Of a DNA stretch of 64,000 bases, positions 52,030 through 61,324 are shown piece by piece; the stretch's first letter is position 1, and each line of letters begins with the position of its first letter. The stretch comes from Roseimicrobium sp. ORNL1 (GTDB lineage Bacteria; Verrucomicrobiota; Verrucomicrobiia; Verrucomicrobiales; Verrucomicrobiaceae), in contig NZ_CP049143.1 of assembly GCF_011044495.1 (NCBI RefSeq), positions 124,001 to 188,000 of the forward strand, read 5' to 3'. The notes beneath the pieces are model-generated. The model was not told the DNA's origin. It worked only from the letters and a program-made list of their open reading frames with translations, and did no database searches. Made by a program: the position numbers and the translations under genes.

Positions 52030-52617
52030 ATGCCAAAATTCCAAGTCACTACGCCAGACGGAGCCACGCATGAGTTTGAGCTTGCCAGCCGCGCCCGGTT
52101 TGGCCGCGCTGAAGACAATGATCTTGTCATTCCGGATGGTTCTGTGTCCAGCTACCATGGCGAGTACGAGCTGACGGATGAAGGCGTGCAGCTTACCGAC
52201 CGTGGATCCACCAATGGCACGCATGTGAATGGCCAGCGCGTGGAGTCGGCAGTCATCCCCTGGGGTGGTCGTTTCAAGCTCGGCAGCTGCGATGTCATCC
52301 TCATCGGTGACGGTGGCGAAGAAGCTGCCGCCGAGGCCGCTTATGAACCCGAAGCGTCCTACGAAGAGCCAGTGGAAGAAGTCGCCGCTGCACCTGCAGC
52401 ACGTGGAGGCTACTCCGGCGGCTACGGCAGTGCGCCCGCCAGCGCCGCAGTCATCACCGGTCTTGGTTCCACGCCCTGCCCCTCCCAGATGCGTCGCGGC
52501 TTCGGCCCGAAGGTGAAGGAGAAGGACTCCGGCGGTGGCATGCTCATGATGCTTGCCGTGCTCGGCATGCTGGCCTGTGGCGGCGCAGCATTCATGATCT
52601 TCTCCATGAGCGCCTAG
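52030..52617 (+). CDS. FHA-domain protein with C-terminal membrane segment
   Basis: 195 aa. An FHA domain occupies residues 1-95: GRAEDNDLVIPDGSVSSYHG and DRGSTNGTHVNG give the conserved G-R, S-x-x-H and N-G positions; the usual SxxH is SSYHG here. An acidic linker and a glycine- and alanine-rich part follow, then one membrane segment at about 170-192 (MLMMLAVLGMLACGG). FHA domains bind phosphothreonine, so it may sense kinase activity at the membrane. It lies upstream of purA, 124 bp away. Confidence 0.85.
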   Translation: MPKFQVTTPDGATHEFELASRARFGRAEDNDLVIPDGSVSSYHGEYELTDEGVQLTDRGSTNGTHVNGQRVESAVIPWGGRFKLGSCDVILIGDGGEEAAAEAAYEPEASYEEPVEEVAAAPAARGGYSGGYGSAPASAAVITGLGSTPCPSQMRRGFGPKVKEKDSGGGMLMMLAVLGMLACGGAAFMIFSMSA

Positions 52618-52732
52618 ACCCTCTCTCAGTGGGCTTGGACGCCTCCCTCAGCGCTGTCGGCAGTGAGCCGTGCGCTGGGCACGGAAACGACTGCGCCCGC
52701 CTGATTCCCTTTTTTTCTTCAGTGACCTCTAA

Positions 52733-54016
<1,284 letters not shown>

Positions 54017-54739
54017 ATGACTGCCCGTTCCGATAATCTAAAAATTCCCCGTCACGTCGCCATCATCATGGATGGCAATGGCCGCTGGGCCGCTGAGCGC
54101 GGCCTTCCACGCACGGAGGGCCACCGCCGCGGGGCGGACTCCGTGCAGATTATTGTGGAGACGTGCGCCGACATGGGCATCGAGTTCCTCACGCTCTACG
54201 CCTTCTCCACGGAGAACTGGAAGCGGCCGAAGACCGAAGTCGCCGCGCTCATGAAAATGCTCGAGCGTTTCCTCAAAACGAAGACGGAGGAAATGCAGAA
54301 GCAGAACGTGCGCCTGCAGGCCATCGGCCGTCTGCATGACCTCCCGGATGCCGTGCAGAAACAGCTGCACAAGAGCATCGAGCAGACCTCGCAGAATACA
54401 GGTCTCACCCTCATCCTCGCGCTCAGCTACGGCGCACGGGAGGAGATTCTGGATGGCATTCGCAGCCTGCTCGACAGCGTGGAGAAAGGCCACCTCGACA
54501 AGGCCATGATCGACGCAGATGTCTTCAGCAAGCATCTGTACACCCGCTATTATCCAGACCCGGATCTCCTCATCCGCACCAGCGGCGAGATGCGCCTCTC
54601 GAACTTCCTCTTGTGGCAACTCAGCTACACCGAGTTCTACATCACGCAGACCCTCTGGCCGGACTTCCGCAAGGAACAGTTCCACGAAGCCATCCGCGAA
54701 TACACCCGCCGCGACCGCCGCTTCGGCGGCGTGAAGTAG
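54017..54739 (+). CDS. uppS: Isoprenyl transferase (undecaprenyl diphosphate synthase)
   Basis: 240 aa. The IIMDGNGRWA motif with the catalytic aspartate (about residue 20), the GHRRG basic segment, YAFSTENWKRP and the DLLIRTSGEMRLSNFLLWQ signature identify the cis-prenyltransferase UppS. It makes undecaprenyl diphosphate, the lipid carrier for cell-wall synthesis. The start codon directly follows the purA stop. Confidence 0.96.
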   Translation: MTARSDNLKIPRHVAIIMDGNGRWAAERGLPRTEGHRRGADSVQIIVETCADMGIEFLTLYAFSTENWKRPKTEVAALMKMLERFLKTKTEEMQKQNVRLQAIGRLHDLPDAVQKQLHKSIEQTSQNTGLTLILALSYGAREEILDGIRSLLDSVEKGHLDKAMIDADVFSKHLYTRYYPDPDLLIRTSGEMRLSNFLLWQLSYTEFYITQTLWPDFRKEQFHEAIREYTRRDRRFGGVK

Positions 54740-54967
54740 GAGGTTAGGCGTCCTCGCCTGACAGTGGATGTTAGGCCTCCGGCCTGACCAGCAACTTTCA
54801 CTTCGCTTTCGCACCTGCACAATCACGCGCAATGAAGATGTGCGCCATGGGCAGCTTCCAGTTAACCGCAGAGGGGCAGAGGACGCAGAGAGCGCGAAGG
54901 GGGGCTCAGGAGTGACCCCACCGCGGAGAAGACACGCGACCGATTCAGATACTGTGACGCGAAGCGT

Positions 54968-55141
54968 CCTTGGACTGCGTGCAGCCCTGCTGCCGCTTTC
55001 CAGAGTCCACAGCCTGCTGTGGCGATGGTTACACTCGCTCGCAGGGTGATGCGTCCCGAGAAGCTTGGCGACTCCGTCGCGGTGAAGCGTGCAGCAGGCT
55101 ACACTTGAGGAAAGCGGCAGCAGGCTGCACGCAGTCCAAGG
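54968..55141. repeat. Dispersed inverted-end element, copy E
   Basis: 174 bp with the same ends and blocks as copies A-D. It lies between uppS and the zinc-ribbon gene. Between uppS and the copy are two small hairpins (AGGCGTCCTCGCCT and TAGGCCTCCGGCCT, about 54745-54793) that may terminate uppS transcription. Confidence 0.9.
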
Positions 55142-55228
55142 CCTTCGGCACCGCTTCTATATCTTTACCCTGACGTTCCTGCGCACACCGTGATGCCACC
55201 CCATACCTCGCGCACCCCTGACCCAAAC

Positions 55229-55260
55229 CCTTTGCGCCTTTTGCGTTTTTTTGCGGCCAT
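55229..55260. repeat. Short dispersed repeat, copy 2
   Basis: CTTTGCGCCTTTTGCGTTTTTTTGCGGCCA-type sequence, matching the repeat at 24188-24219. Confidence 0.5.
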
Positions 55261-55355
55261 TCATTCCCGCATTCCATCCCCCTGATCCCGATCCCGCGCT
55301 ACTCATTCACCACTCCCTTGCACCCCGCCGCTTACCCTGCATCTTGCGCGCCATC

Positions 55356-55937
55356 ATGTTCACGTGCGGATGGTGTAACAAACATTACAGAAACTGGGTC
55401 AGCCGGTGCGACAGTTGTGGCGGTCCCATGCCGCCGCCGCCCGGCGCGGACATCGGCCCTGAGCCGCCTGAGGCGCCTCGCAAGCTGCCCTCGGGTTTCG
55501 CCATGCGCATGAGGCTCACGGGAAATGTGACCACCATCATTGGCCTCGTCATCACGGGCTTCGGAGCGTTGTTCACCCTGTCCATGATCAAGGCACCCAG
55601 TTGGGCATTGCTCTTCCCCGCCTTCTTTCTCCTGGCTGGTTTGCTCATGCTGAAGGCCGGGCTGGGCTCGGCGAATCGCATCCTCGATGCCTTCAAGAAT
55701 GGTCGCGCGGTGCGTGGCAAGGTCTCCACCGTGCGTGAAGATCCCAGCACTAAGGTGAACGGCCGGAGCCCCTGGGACATTGTGTACACCTTCGAATCCG
55801 AGGGTCATCAATACGAAGGCAAGATGCAGACCTTTGAAACGGCCACCGCCCATCGCTACCAGGGCTGGCCACCCGTCTGGGTGCTGGTGGTGGACGGCGA
55901 CCCCGAGCGAAACACCCTCTATCCTCCCGTGAAGTAG
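55356..55937 (+). CDS. Zinc-ribbon membrane protein, paralogue 1
   Basis: 193 aa from the ATG at 55356. CGWCNKHY and CDSCGGPMPPPPG form a C-x2-C/C-x2-C zinc ribbon at residues 4-23. Two membrane segments (about 55-77 and 84-104) are followed by a soluble domain with the conserved pattern GRAVRGKV, NGRSPWDIVYTFE and NTLYPPVK. That end resembles DUF3592-type domains. It has a close tandem paralogue 51 bp downstream. Function unknown; two-segment membrane topology with a cytoplasmic zinc ribbon is likely. Confidence 0.75.
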   Translation: MFTCGWCNKHYRNWVSRCDSCGGPMPPPPGADIGPEPPEAPRKLPSGFAMRMRLTGNVTTIIGLVITGFGALFTLSMIKAPSWALLFPAFFLLAGLLMLKAGLGSANRILDAFKNGRAVRGKVSTVREDPSTKVNGRSPWDIVYTFESEGHQYEGKMQTFETATAHRYQGWPPVWVLVVDGDPERNTLYPPVK

Positions 55938-55988
55938 AGCAGAGTAGAGAAGTGACGAAACGATTAAGCGGCGCCCATCATCATCACC

Positions 55989-56612
55989 ATGCTGAAGCAA
56001 CCCCTCTCCCGCGACAGCGCACCCGTCACGCAATACACCTGCGGCTGGTGCAATACCCACTTCAAGGAATGGCAGAGCAAGTGCATCTCCTGCGGCGGTC
56101 CCATGCCGCCCCTGCCTGGCATGACGCTCTCCGAAGAGCCTCCTCCCGCGCCTCGTGTTTTGCCAAAGGGCTTTGAGACCAAGCAGAAGTGGGTGGGCAA
56201 TGTGCCAGCCATGGTCGGCGGCATCTTCCTGCTGGTGGGTCTGATTATCTTCACCGTGTTCATCTTCGTGCTCCCACTCGCCGCGCCCTTTCCCATGCTC
56301 TTCATCGGCCTCGGCTGGTTCTTCATGCGCATCGGTCGCAAGCAAGCCCAGCGCATGATCAGCGCGTTTCAAAACGGACGCGCCGTGAAGGGCACGATCA
56401 CCGAGGTGTATCACGATGCTTCTATGCAGGTGAATGGCCGGCACCCCTGGCGCATCAATTACAACTTCCAGGCGGCCGATGGACAAACCCACGACGGCTA
56501 CGCCAGCACCTTCGACCACACCGCTCAGCAGCGTCAACCCGGTCAGCCCATCTGGGTTTTGGTGAATGATGACAAGCCCGAGGAGAACACGATTTATCCG
56601 CCGGTGAAGTAG
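55989..56612 (+). CDS. Zinc-ribbon membrane protein, paralogue 2
   Basis: 207 aa with the same layout as the previous gene: zinc ribbon CGWCNTHF and CISCGGPMPPLPG, two membrane segments (about 75-97 and 102-120), and the GRAVKGTI, NGRHPWRINYNF and NTIYPPVK motifs. The two genes are tandem duplicates that have diverged strongly in the membrane part. The pair may form a heteromer. Confidence 0.75.
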   Translation: MLKQPLSRDSAPVTQYTCGWCNTHFKEWQSKCISCGGPMPPLPGMTLSEEPPPAPRVLPKGFETKQKWVGNVPAMVGGIFLLVGLIIFTVFIFVLPLAAPFPMLFIGLGWFFMRIGRKQAQRMISAFQNGRAVKGTITEVYHDASMQVNGRHPWRINYNFQAADGQTHDGYASTFDHTAQQRQPGQPIWVLVNDDKPEENTIYPPVK

Positions 56613-56677
56613 GAAGTTGCGTCAAAGCAAGGTGCGTGAAAGTGGGCCTTTGAGACAGAGACGAGGCTTTGCCAATG

Positions 56678-56841
56678 TGGCTCACGCTGCCCTCAGCGTG
56701 AACTGTGGCAGTATCCCTGAGGTAGCCATGCCTCCGCATCCATGCCAGGGGAAGGATGCAGTCTTGGGATGTGGTCGGCCGCCTTGAGAATAGGCGCTTC
56801 GCGCTCGGGTTTTCGATTCACGCTGAGGGCAGCGTGAGCCA
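56678..56841. repeat. 25-bp inverted repeat flanking a 114-bp spacer
   Basis: TGGCTCACGCTGCCCTCAGC and five more bases at 56678-56702 recur inverted at 56817-56841. Each arm contains its own smaller palindrome (CACGCTG-CCCT-CAGCGTG). The spacer has no gene. It occurs only once in this window. Confidence 0.7.
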
Positions 56842-56893
56842 CTTTGGCTGGCGCCTTGTTTCCCACGCAAAACTGTCTTTTGCTCTCGGGGTG

Positions 56894-58147
56894 CTATTTC
56901 CCCAACGTCGCCGACACAATCCCCCGAATCGCCCGCTTCTCCGCGGCGGACAGATACGCAAACTCCCGCGACGGTGCGGTGTCATTCAGCGCCACACTCA
57001 GCCGCGCATATACGCGCTCCTTGAACTCCTTCGGCAGCGTGGTGAAGGCACGCGAATAGATCATGTAGCTGCAGCGATGCTTGAAGATGCGCGTGCGCAA
57101 ATCGAAGTCCTTCAGTGAGGTCCCATCCGGTGCGGCCTTGCGAGTACTCAGGAATTCTTCCTTGAACTTCGCATCACCAGCAATGCCCTCCTTCGGAAAC
57201 GGCGCTTCGTCAGCAAAGAGGATGTAGCGCACAAACTCCGCTGCTTTCGCATCCAGCACCTTCGCGTCCTCAGTGCCGATGCGGCCCTTGCCAGCGGCGA
57301 GAGCGGCGCGGGTGAGATAACGTGCCTCGGTGACGCGGTTGGTGAATCCGACCTGATGCTCGAAAATCAAATGCGGCAGCACGTCGCTGGTACTCACCGG
57401 ATAGCGTTCCATGTCGAATGCCCTTCCCGGAATGACTTCGGACAGGTCAATCTTCCCGGCCCGTGATTGCCCAGTGACGTTGCCATGATGTTTCAGGCTC
57501 GCTGGAGCTCCGGTGACGTGCCAGCCACCCCAGCGCTGCTCCAGCGGAATGTCATGGCCACTCTTGCCACGGCGGAAGGCATCCAGGCTGCCGGCATTCG
57601 GCCCGGAGATCACCGACTCCACGGCGAGACCCGGCACACGATATTGGGCATCGCCGGCATGGCAGTTCATGCAGCGCTCGGACCGCTGGAAGCGCACGGG
57701 GGCATTGGCCACCGGCATGTCGAAAATGTAGAAGATGGTCCCCTTCTCCGAGTCGAGCGAGGCCACCTCAAGCTGCCCTCCCGGCACATAGCCGAGATAC
57801 ATGTCTTCGTTGAAGTAGATCGCACGGGGATTGCGGGTGGAGATGCGACCGCTCTGGAGACTGGTGGCGGAAAAAATCCAGAGCTGCGAACTGGCGGGAA
57901 TGCCGAGCTGGCCGAGCAGCTTCGTCACGAACTCCTTCTCACCTCCGGTGGCATCCAGCTTCACCTCACCCTTCTCCACGCGCTCGGTGAACTTGGTGAA
58001 GGGGTCGTCCTTCGGCTGGGTCCAATAGTTGTGCGGCTCGTCGCCAAAGGGGCCCACCGGGGTTGCCGCCATGGCAGGCGCAGCTACCCCGCACCACAGG
58101 CATGCTGCGGCCATGGCGGGGAGGAGGCTGGAGCGGAGGATACGCAC
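56894..58147 (-). CDS. Secreted haem-motif protein of unknown function
   Basis: 417 aa with a signal peptide (LPAMAAACLWCGVAAPAMA). A single CMNCH motif at about residue 158, a likely covalent haem site, is followed by a region without known domains. A GHDIPLEQRWGGWHVTG segment and a late RCSYMIYSRAF segment are distinctive. Similar proteins occur in Verrucomicrobia and Planctomycetes, without assigned function. It is the last gene in a minus-strand run with periplasmic redox and metal proteins. Confidence 0.72.
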   Translation of the reverse strand: MRILRSSLLPAMAAACLWCGVAAPAMAATPVGPFGDEPHNYWTQPKDDPFTKFTERVEKGEVKLDATGGEKEFVTKLLGQLGIPASSQLWIFSATSLQSGRISTRNPRAIYFNEDMYLGYVPGGQLEVASLDSEKGTIFYIFDMPVANAPVRFQRSERCMNCHAGDAQYRVPGLAVESVISGPNAGSLDAFRRGKSGHDIPLEQRWGGWHVTGAPASLKHHGNVTGQSRAGKIDLSEVIPGRAFDMERYPVSTSDVLPHLIFEHQVGFTNRVTEARYLTRAALAAGKGRIGTEDAKVLDAKAAEFVRYILFADEAPFPKEGIAGDAKFKEEFLSTRKAAPDGTSLKDFDLRTRIFKHRCSYMIYSRAFTTLPKEFKERVYARLSVALNDTAPSREFAYLSAAEKRAIRGIVSATLGK

Positions 58148-58237
58148 GACAGGTCTATAACGAACAAAACCGCGACACCTTCACAGGGTCGCGGTGATTG
58201 TCTGCAAACTAGGAATTGGCCATTGCGACACTGGCGG

Positions 58238-58666
58238 TCATTTCGCCTTCCCAAGCACTTCCTTGAGCTTTGCGGCAAACGCATCTGGAGGCATGCCGCC
58301 GACCTGCTTGTCGATCTCCTTGCCATTCTTGCTGAGAAACTGGATGTGGGGAATGCCGGTCACGCCTGCCTTTTGTGCGTCCGCGGCGTTCTCCTTGAGA
58401 TCTGTGTCGATGTAGGCCCAGACGAATTTGTCGTGAAATTCCTTCACTTCGCTGCTTGGGTAGACCTTCTTCTTCATGGCCTGGCAGGGCGGGCACCACA
58501 CGGCGGAATAAACGGCGATGATCGGCTTGCCCTCAGCCTTGGCCTTGGTCTTGGCTTCCGCCAGCGAGGAGACGAATGCAGGGCTTCCTTCAGGAAATTC
58601 GGAAGCGAGGGAGAAGGAAGCAACCGCGAGGGCGGCCACGGCAAGAAATTTACTCAATGCTTTCAT
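58238..58666 (-). CDS. Periplasmic thioredoxin-like protein
   Basis: 142 aa with signal peptide (SKFLAVAALAVASFSLA). The active site is WCPPC at about residues 58-62, and GIPHIQFLSKNGKEI holds the cis-proline. It is a short thioredoxin-fold protein of the DUF255/thioredoxin type exported to the periplasm, possibly a reductant of disulfides or a partner of the upstream metal-binding protein. It lies between the haem-motif gene and the HMA gene. Confidence 0.85.
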   Translation of the reverse strand: MKALSKFLAVAALAVASFSLASEFPEGSPAFVSSLAEAKTKAKAEGKPIIAVYSAVWCPPCQAMKKKVYPSSEVKEFHDKFVWAYIDTDLKENAADAQKAGVTGIPHIQFLSKNGKEIDKQVGGMPPDAFAAKLKEVLGKAK

Positions 58667-58737
58667 GGTGCGAATGCGTGGTGAATTAATCTGATGAACT
58701 GAGGGGGAAAGGGGAATGCGGGAGACGTGGACGACTC

Positions 58738-59052
58738 TTACTTGCTCTTGTCGAGCGCCACGACCGTGTAGGTCTCAGCGTCCTTGCCCAGGGCCTTGAC
58801 GACATCGTCCTTGGCGAGGGTGGCGGAGGAGGACTTGAAAATGGCCTTCTGGGTTTCTTCCTTGTCGCCCTTTTCGAAGGTCACGCTTTCCACGCCGGGC
58901 AGCTTCTTCAGCGCGGACTCCACATGGCCTTTGCAGGCGCTGCATACCACTCCGGTCACCGTGGCGGTGTAGGCGGACTTCTCAGTGTCTTCCGCGTGCA
59001 GAGAGGCGGTCATGAAAACGGCGGCAACGGCGGTGAGAACAAGGCGGAACAT
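58738..59052 (-). CDS. Secreted heavy-metal-associated (HMA) domain protein
   Basis: 104 aa with signal peptide (LVLTAVAAVFMTASLHA). The metal site CSACKGH (about residues 37-43) is the HMA form of a Cu- or Hg-binding loop, followed by the usual VESVTFEKGD strand. It is probably a periplasmic metal-binding protein, perhaps a carrier, beside thioredoxin and rhodanese proteins. Confidence 0.85.
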   Translation of the reverse strand: MFRLVLTAVAAVFMTASLHAEDTEKSAYTATVTGVVCSACKGHVESALKKLPGVESVTFEKGDKEETQKAIFKSSSATLAKDDVVKALGKDAETYTVVALDKSK

Positions 59053-59179
59053 CGGGGGAAGAAACTTGGGGTGGAGCGAACTGGTACTGCGGATGCTTTT
59101 CTTTCTTTTTTGTCGGAGGAGCCAGGCGGCGGGGTTTGCCCGCCGCCCGGTTCACACGAATCACTCAGTGAGAAGGAAC

Positions 59180-59566
59180 TTACTTCTTCTCGGTCGTTTC
59201 ACCAGCCTGGAGCCATCCGGAGATGCCGGCGGAGAGGTGCTTCACATTGGTGTAGCCCAGTTCCTTGGCAGCATTGGCGGCCTTCTTGTAGGCGCTGCAG
59301 GTAGGACCACCGCAATAAGCGACCACAAGGGCGCCCTTGTCGGAGGGAAGCTGCTTGGCGAGCTCATCCTTGGAGGCGGCGAAGTCGATCGCGGACGGCA
59401 CGTGGCCCTTCGCATAGGAAGCGCTGCCATTCACATCGATGACGGTGACCTTCTTCTCGGCGATGGCCGTCTTCAGCTCATTGATGCTGATATCAGGAAA
59501 CTCGCTGTCCGCCATGGCAGGAATCGCGATGAAAGCGGCAGCAAGGAATGCGAGTAGTTTCTTCAT
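59180..59566 (-). CDS. Periplasmic rhodanese-like protein
   Basis: 128 aa from the ATG at 59566, with signal peptide (KKLLAFLAAAFIAIPAMA). The rhodanese fold is marked by VTVIDVNGSASYAKGHVPSA and the active loop YCGGPTCSA (cysteine at YC). It may act as a sulfurtransferase or persulfide carrier in the periplasm. Two in-frame codons upstream lie at 59605 but are unlikely. Confidence 0.85.
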   Translation of the reverse strand: MKKLLAFLAAAFIAIPAMADSEFPDISINELKTAIAEKKVTVIDVNGSASYAKGHVPSAIDFAASKDELAKQLPSDKGALVVAYCGGPTCSAYKKAANAAKELGYTNVKHLSAGISGWLQAGETTEKK

Positions 59567-59844
59567 GATGTCGTATGGTTTGTGTTGTCTATGTTTATGG
59601 CACATACCGGGCCCCGAAGGATTCTCCGCCGGGGTCCGGCAGAACTGTTAAGACGGGAACAGTCGTTCTTTTATTTCGTTGCCCCGGAGGCCGGATTTCT
59701 TTTTTTCAATTTCCGGATCTCCGTTGGACCGGACGTCATCACAGCGCATATGCAGGGTGTGTGGATCGCGGGCCATCATTTGTAAAAACGAATGTGTCTC
59801 GGACATGTTAGGTCTCAAAACACCATCCGGATTCACAAAAGTTT

Positions 59845-61260
59845 TCACGTGGGGGAGATTTCACCCGGCTCATCCTCGAGGTGGTCGTGGGTGCCTCGCA
59901 GCTTCTTGCGCAGGGTGGCACGATTCATCTGCAGTTCCCGGGCGAGAATGGTGGGCTTGTGCTGGTAGCGGGGCAGCAGGGCGGCCAGCAGCCGGCTCTC
60001 CAGTTCGTCGTGGAGCGTGTCGTAGTTCACCTCCGTATCGCGCATACGGGCATCCAGCCACTCGTGGAGAGCCGCATCCAGCGTGACGGAGGGGGGAAAA
60101 GCCTCCCCTGAGGACCCATCGCGGACCTCGCGGGGCAGATGGGTGGGCAGGATGGAGTCGCCCGGGCATACCGCCAGGGCATGCTCCAGGGTATTGCGCA
60201 GTTCGCGCACATTGCCCGGCCAGGCATAGCCTTGCATCACCTGCAGCGCTTCGCCGGAGAGGGCGACACGACGGCCAGGGGCAATCGTGGCCAGCAGGCA
60301 GCCGCAGAGGGCGGGCAGGTCGCTCATGCGCTCCCAGAGCGCCGGGAGCCGCACCTCCAGCACGCGCAGCCGGTAGTACAGGTCTTCGCGGAAACGCTTC
60401 TCCGCCACCGCCTTGGCCAGGTCCTGGTGGGTGGAGGCAATGATGCGCAGATCTGCCTGCAAATCTTCATTCCCGCCCACGCGGTTGAAGGTCTTGTCCT
60501 CCATGAAGCGCAGCAGCTTCACCTGCATGGCGGGTGGCAGCTCCGAAATCTCATCCAAAAACAGGACACCCCCATTGGCCCGCTCAAGGCATCCCACCAA
60601 GGGTCCGGCGGCACCCGCAGTGTCTCCCTTCTCATGCCCGAAGATTTCTCCCTCCAGCACGGCCTCCGGCAGGCCTGCGCAGGAAAGTGATACAAACGGC
60701 GCGGCGTGCCGGGTGCTGTGGCGGTGGATGACTTTTGCCGCCAGTGATTTCCCGATGCCCGTGGGTCCGCCGATCAACACCGGCGCATCCGAGGCGCAGG
60801 CATGGGCGATGGCGGCGAATGCCGGCTGCATGGCCGGGGCGCTGCCGATGAGGAATGGGGCGTCCGTAGGTTCCGGTGTGGCGCCTACAGACGGCTCACG
60901 AGAGGGGCGCAGCAGTGAGCGGAGCACCTGCTCCAGCTCACGCAGATCCAGCGGCTTCACCAGGTAACCGGAGGCCCCGCGTTTTTTCGCCTCGAGCGCG
61001 TTCTGCAAATGCCCATGCGCAGTGATGATGAGCACCGGCAGCACACTGCTGTGCTCCCGCAGCCGTGCCAGCACATCCAGCCCGCTCATGTCAGGCAGGC
61101 CGATGTCCAGAATCACCAGCGAAGGCGACGTGGGCTTCAGCTTCTGCAATCCCATGGTGCCTGAGGCGCAGGTCACGGGCTCATAGCCCAGGCGCTTCGT
61201 CAGCATGGCCAGCGCGGTGGCCACGGAGACTTCATCTTCAATAATCAGGATGCGATGCAT
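59845..61260 (-). CDS. NtrC-family response regulator with degenerate GAFTGA loop
   Basis: 471 aa. The receiver (1-115) has the phosphoacceptor Asp52 and Lys102. The AAA+ part has Walker A GGPTGIGKS (164-172) and Walker B GVLFLDEI (231-238). The sigma-54-binding loop GAFTGA is replaced by GDTAGA at 212-217, so canonical sigma-54 activation is doubtful. A Fis-type helix-turn-helix (LARELQMNRATLRKKL) is near the C-terminus. The histidine kinase gene lies 64 bp upstream; with it this makes a two-component pair. The regulon may include the neighbouring rhodanese/HMA/thioredoxin genes, but no binding site was found. Confidence 0.9.
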   Translation of the reverse strand: MHRILIIEDEVSVATALAMLTKRLGYEPVTCASGTMGLQKLKPTSPSLVILDIGLPDMSGLDVLARLREHSSVLPVLIITAHGHLQNALEAKKRGASGYLVKPLDLRELEQVLRSLLRPSREPSVGATPEPTDAPFLIGSAPAMQPAFAAIAHACASDAPVLIGGPTGIGKSLAAKVIHRHSTRHAAPFVSLSCAGLPEAVLEGEIFGHEKGDTAGAAGPLVGCLERANGGVLFLDEISELPPAMQVKLLRFMEDKTFNRVGGNEDLQADLRIIASTHQDLAKAVAEKRFREDLYYRLRVLEVRLPALWERMSDLPALCGCLLATIAPGRRVALSGEALQVMQGYAWPGNVRELRNTLEHALAVCPGDSILPTHLPREVRDGSSGEAFPPSVTLDAALHEWLDARMRDTEVNYDTLHDELESRLLAALLPRYQHKPTILARELQMNRATLRKKLRGTHDHLEDEPGEISPT

Positions 61261-61324
61261 GATAGCGATGGAACAAAAATGGCAGGGGAATCACCAAACC
61301 TGTAAACGGCCTCTGAAGGCAAGA

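Noticed and set aside
57467-58684. A 405-codon plus-strand open frame opposite the haem-motif and thioredoxin genes
   Set aside because: It crosses two well supported minus-strand genes and their intergenic gap; no domain or signal sequence was found in it.
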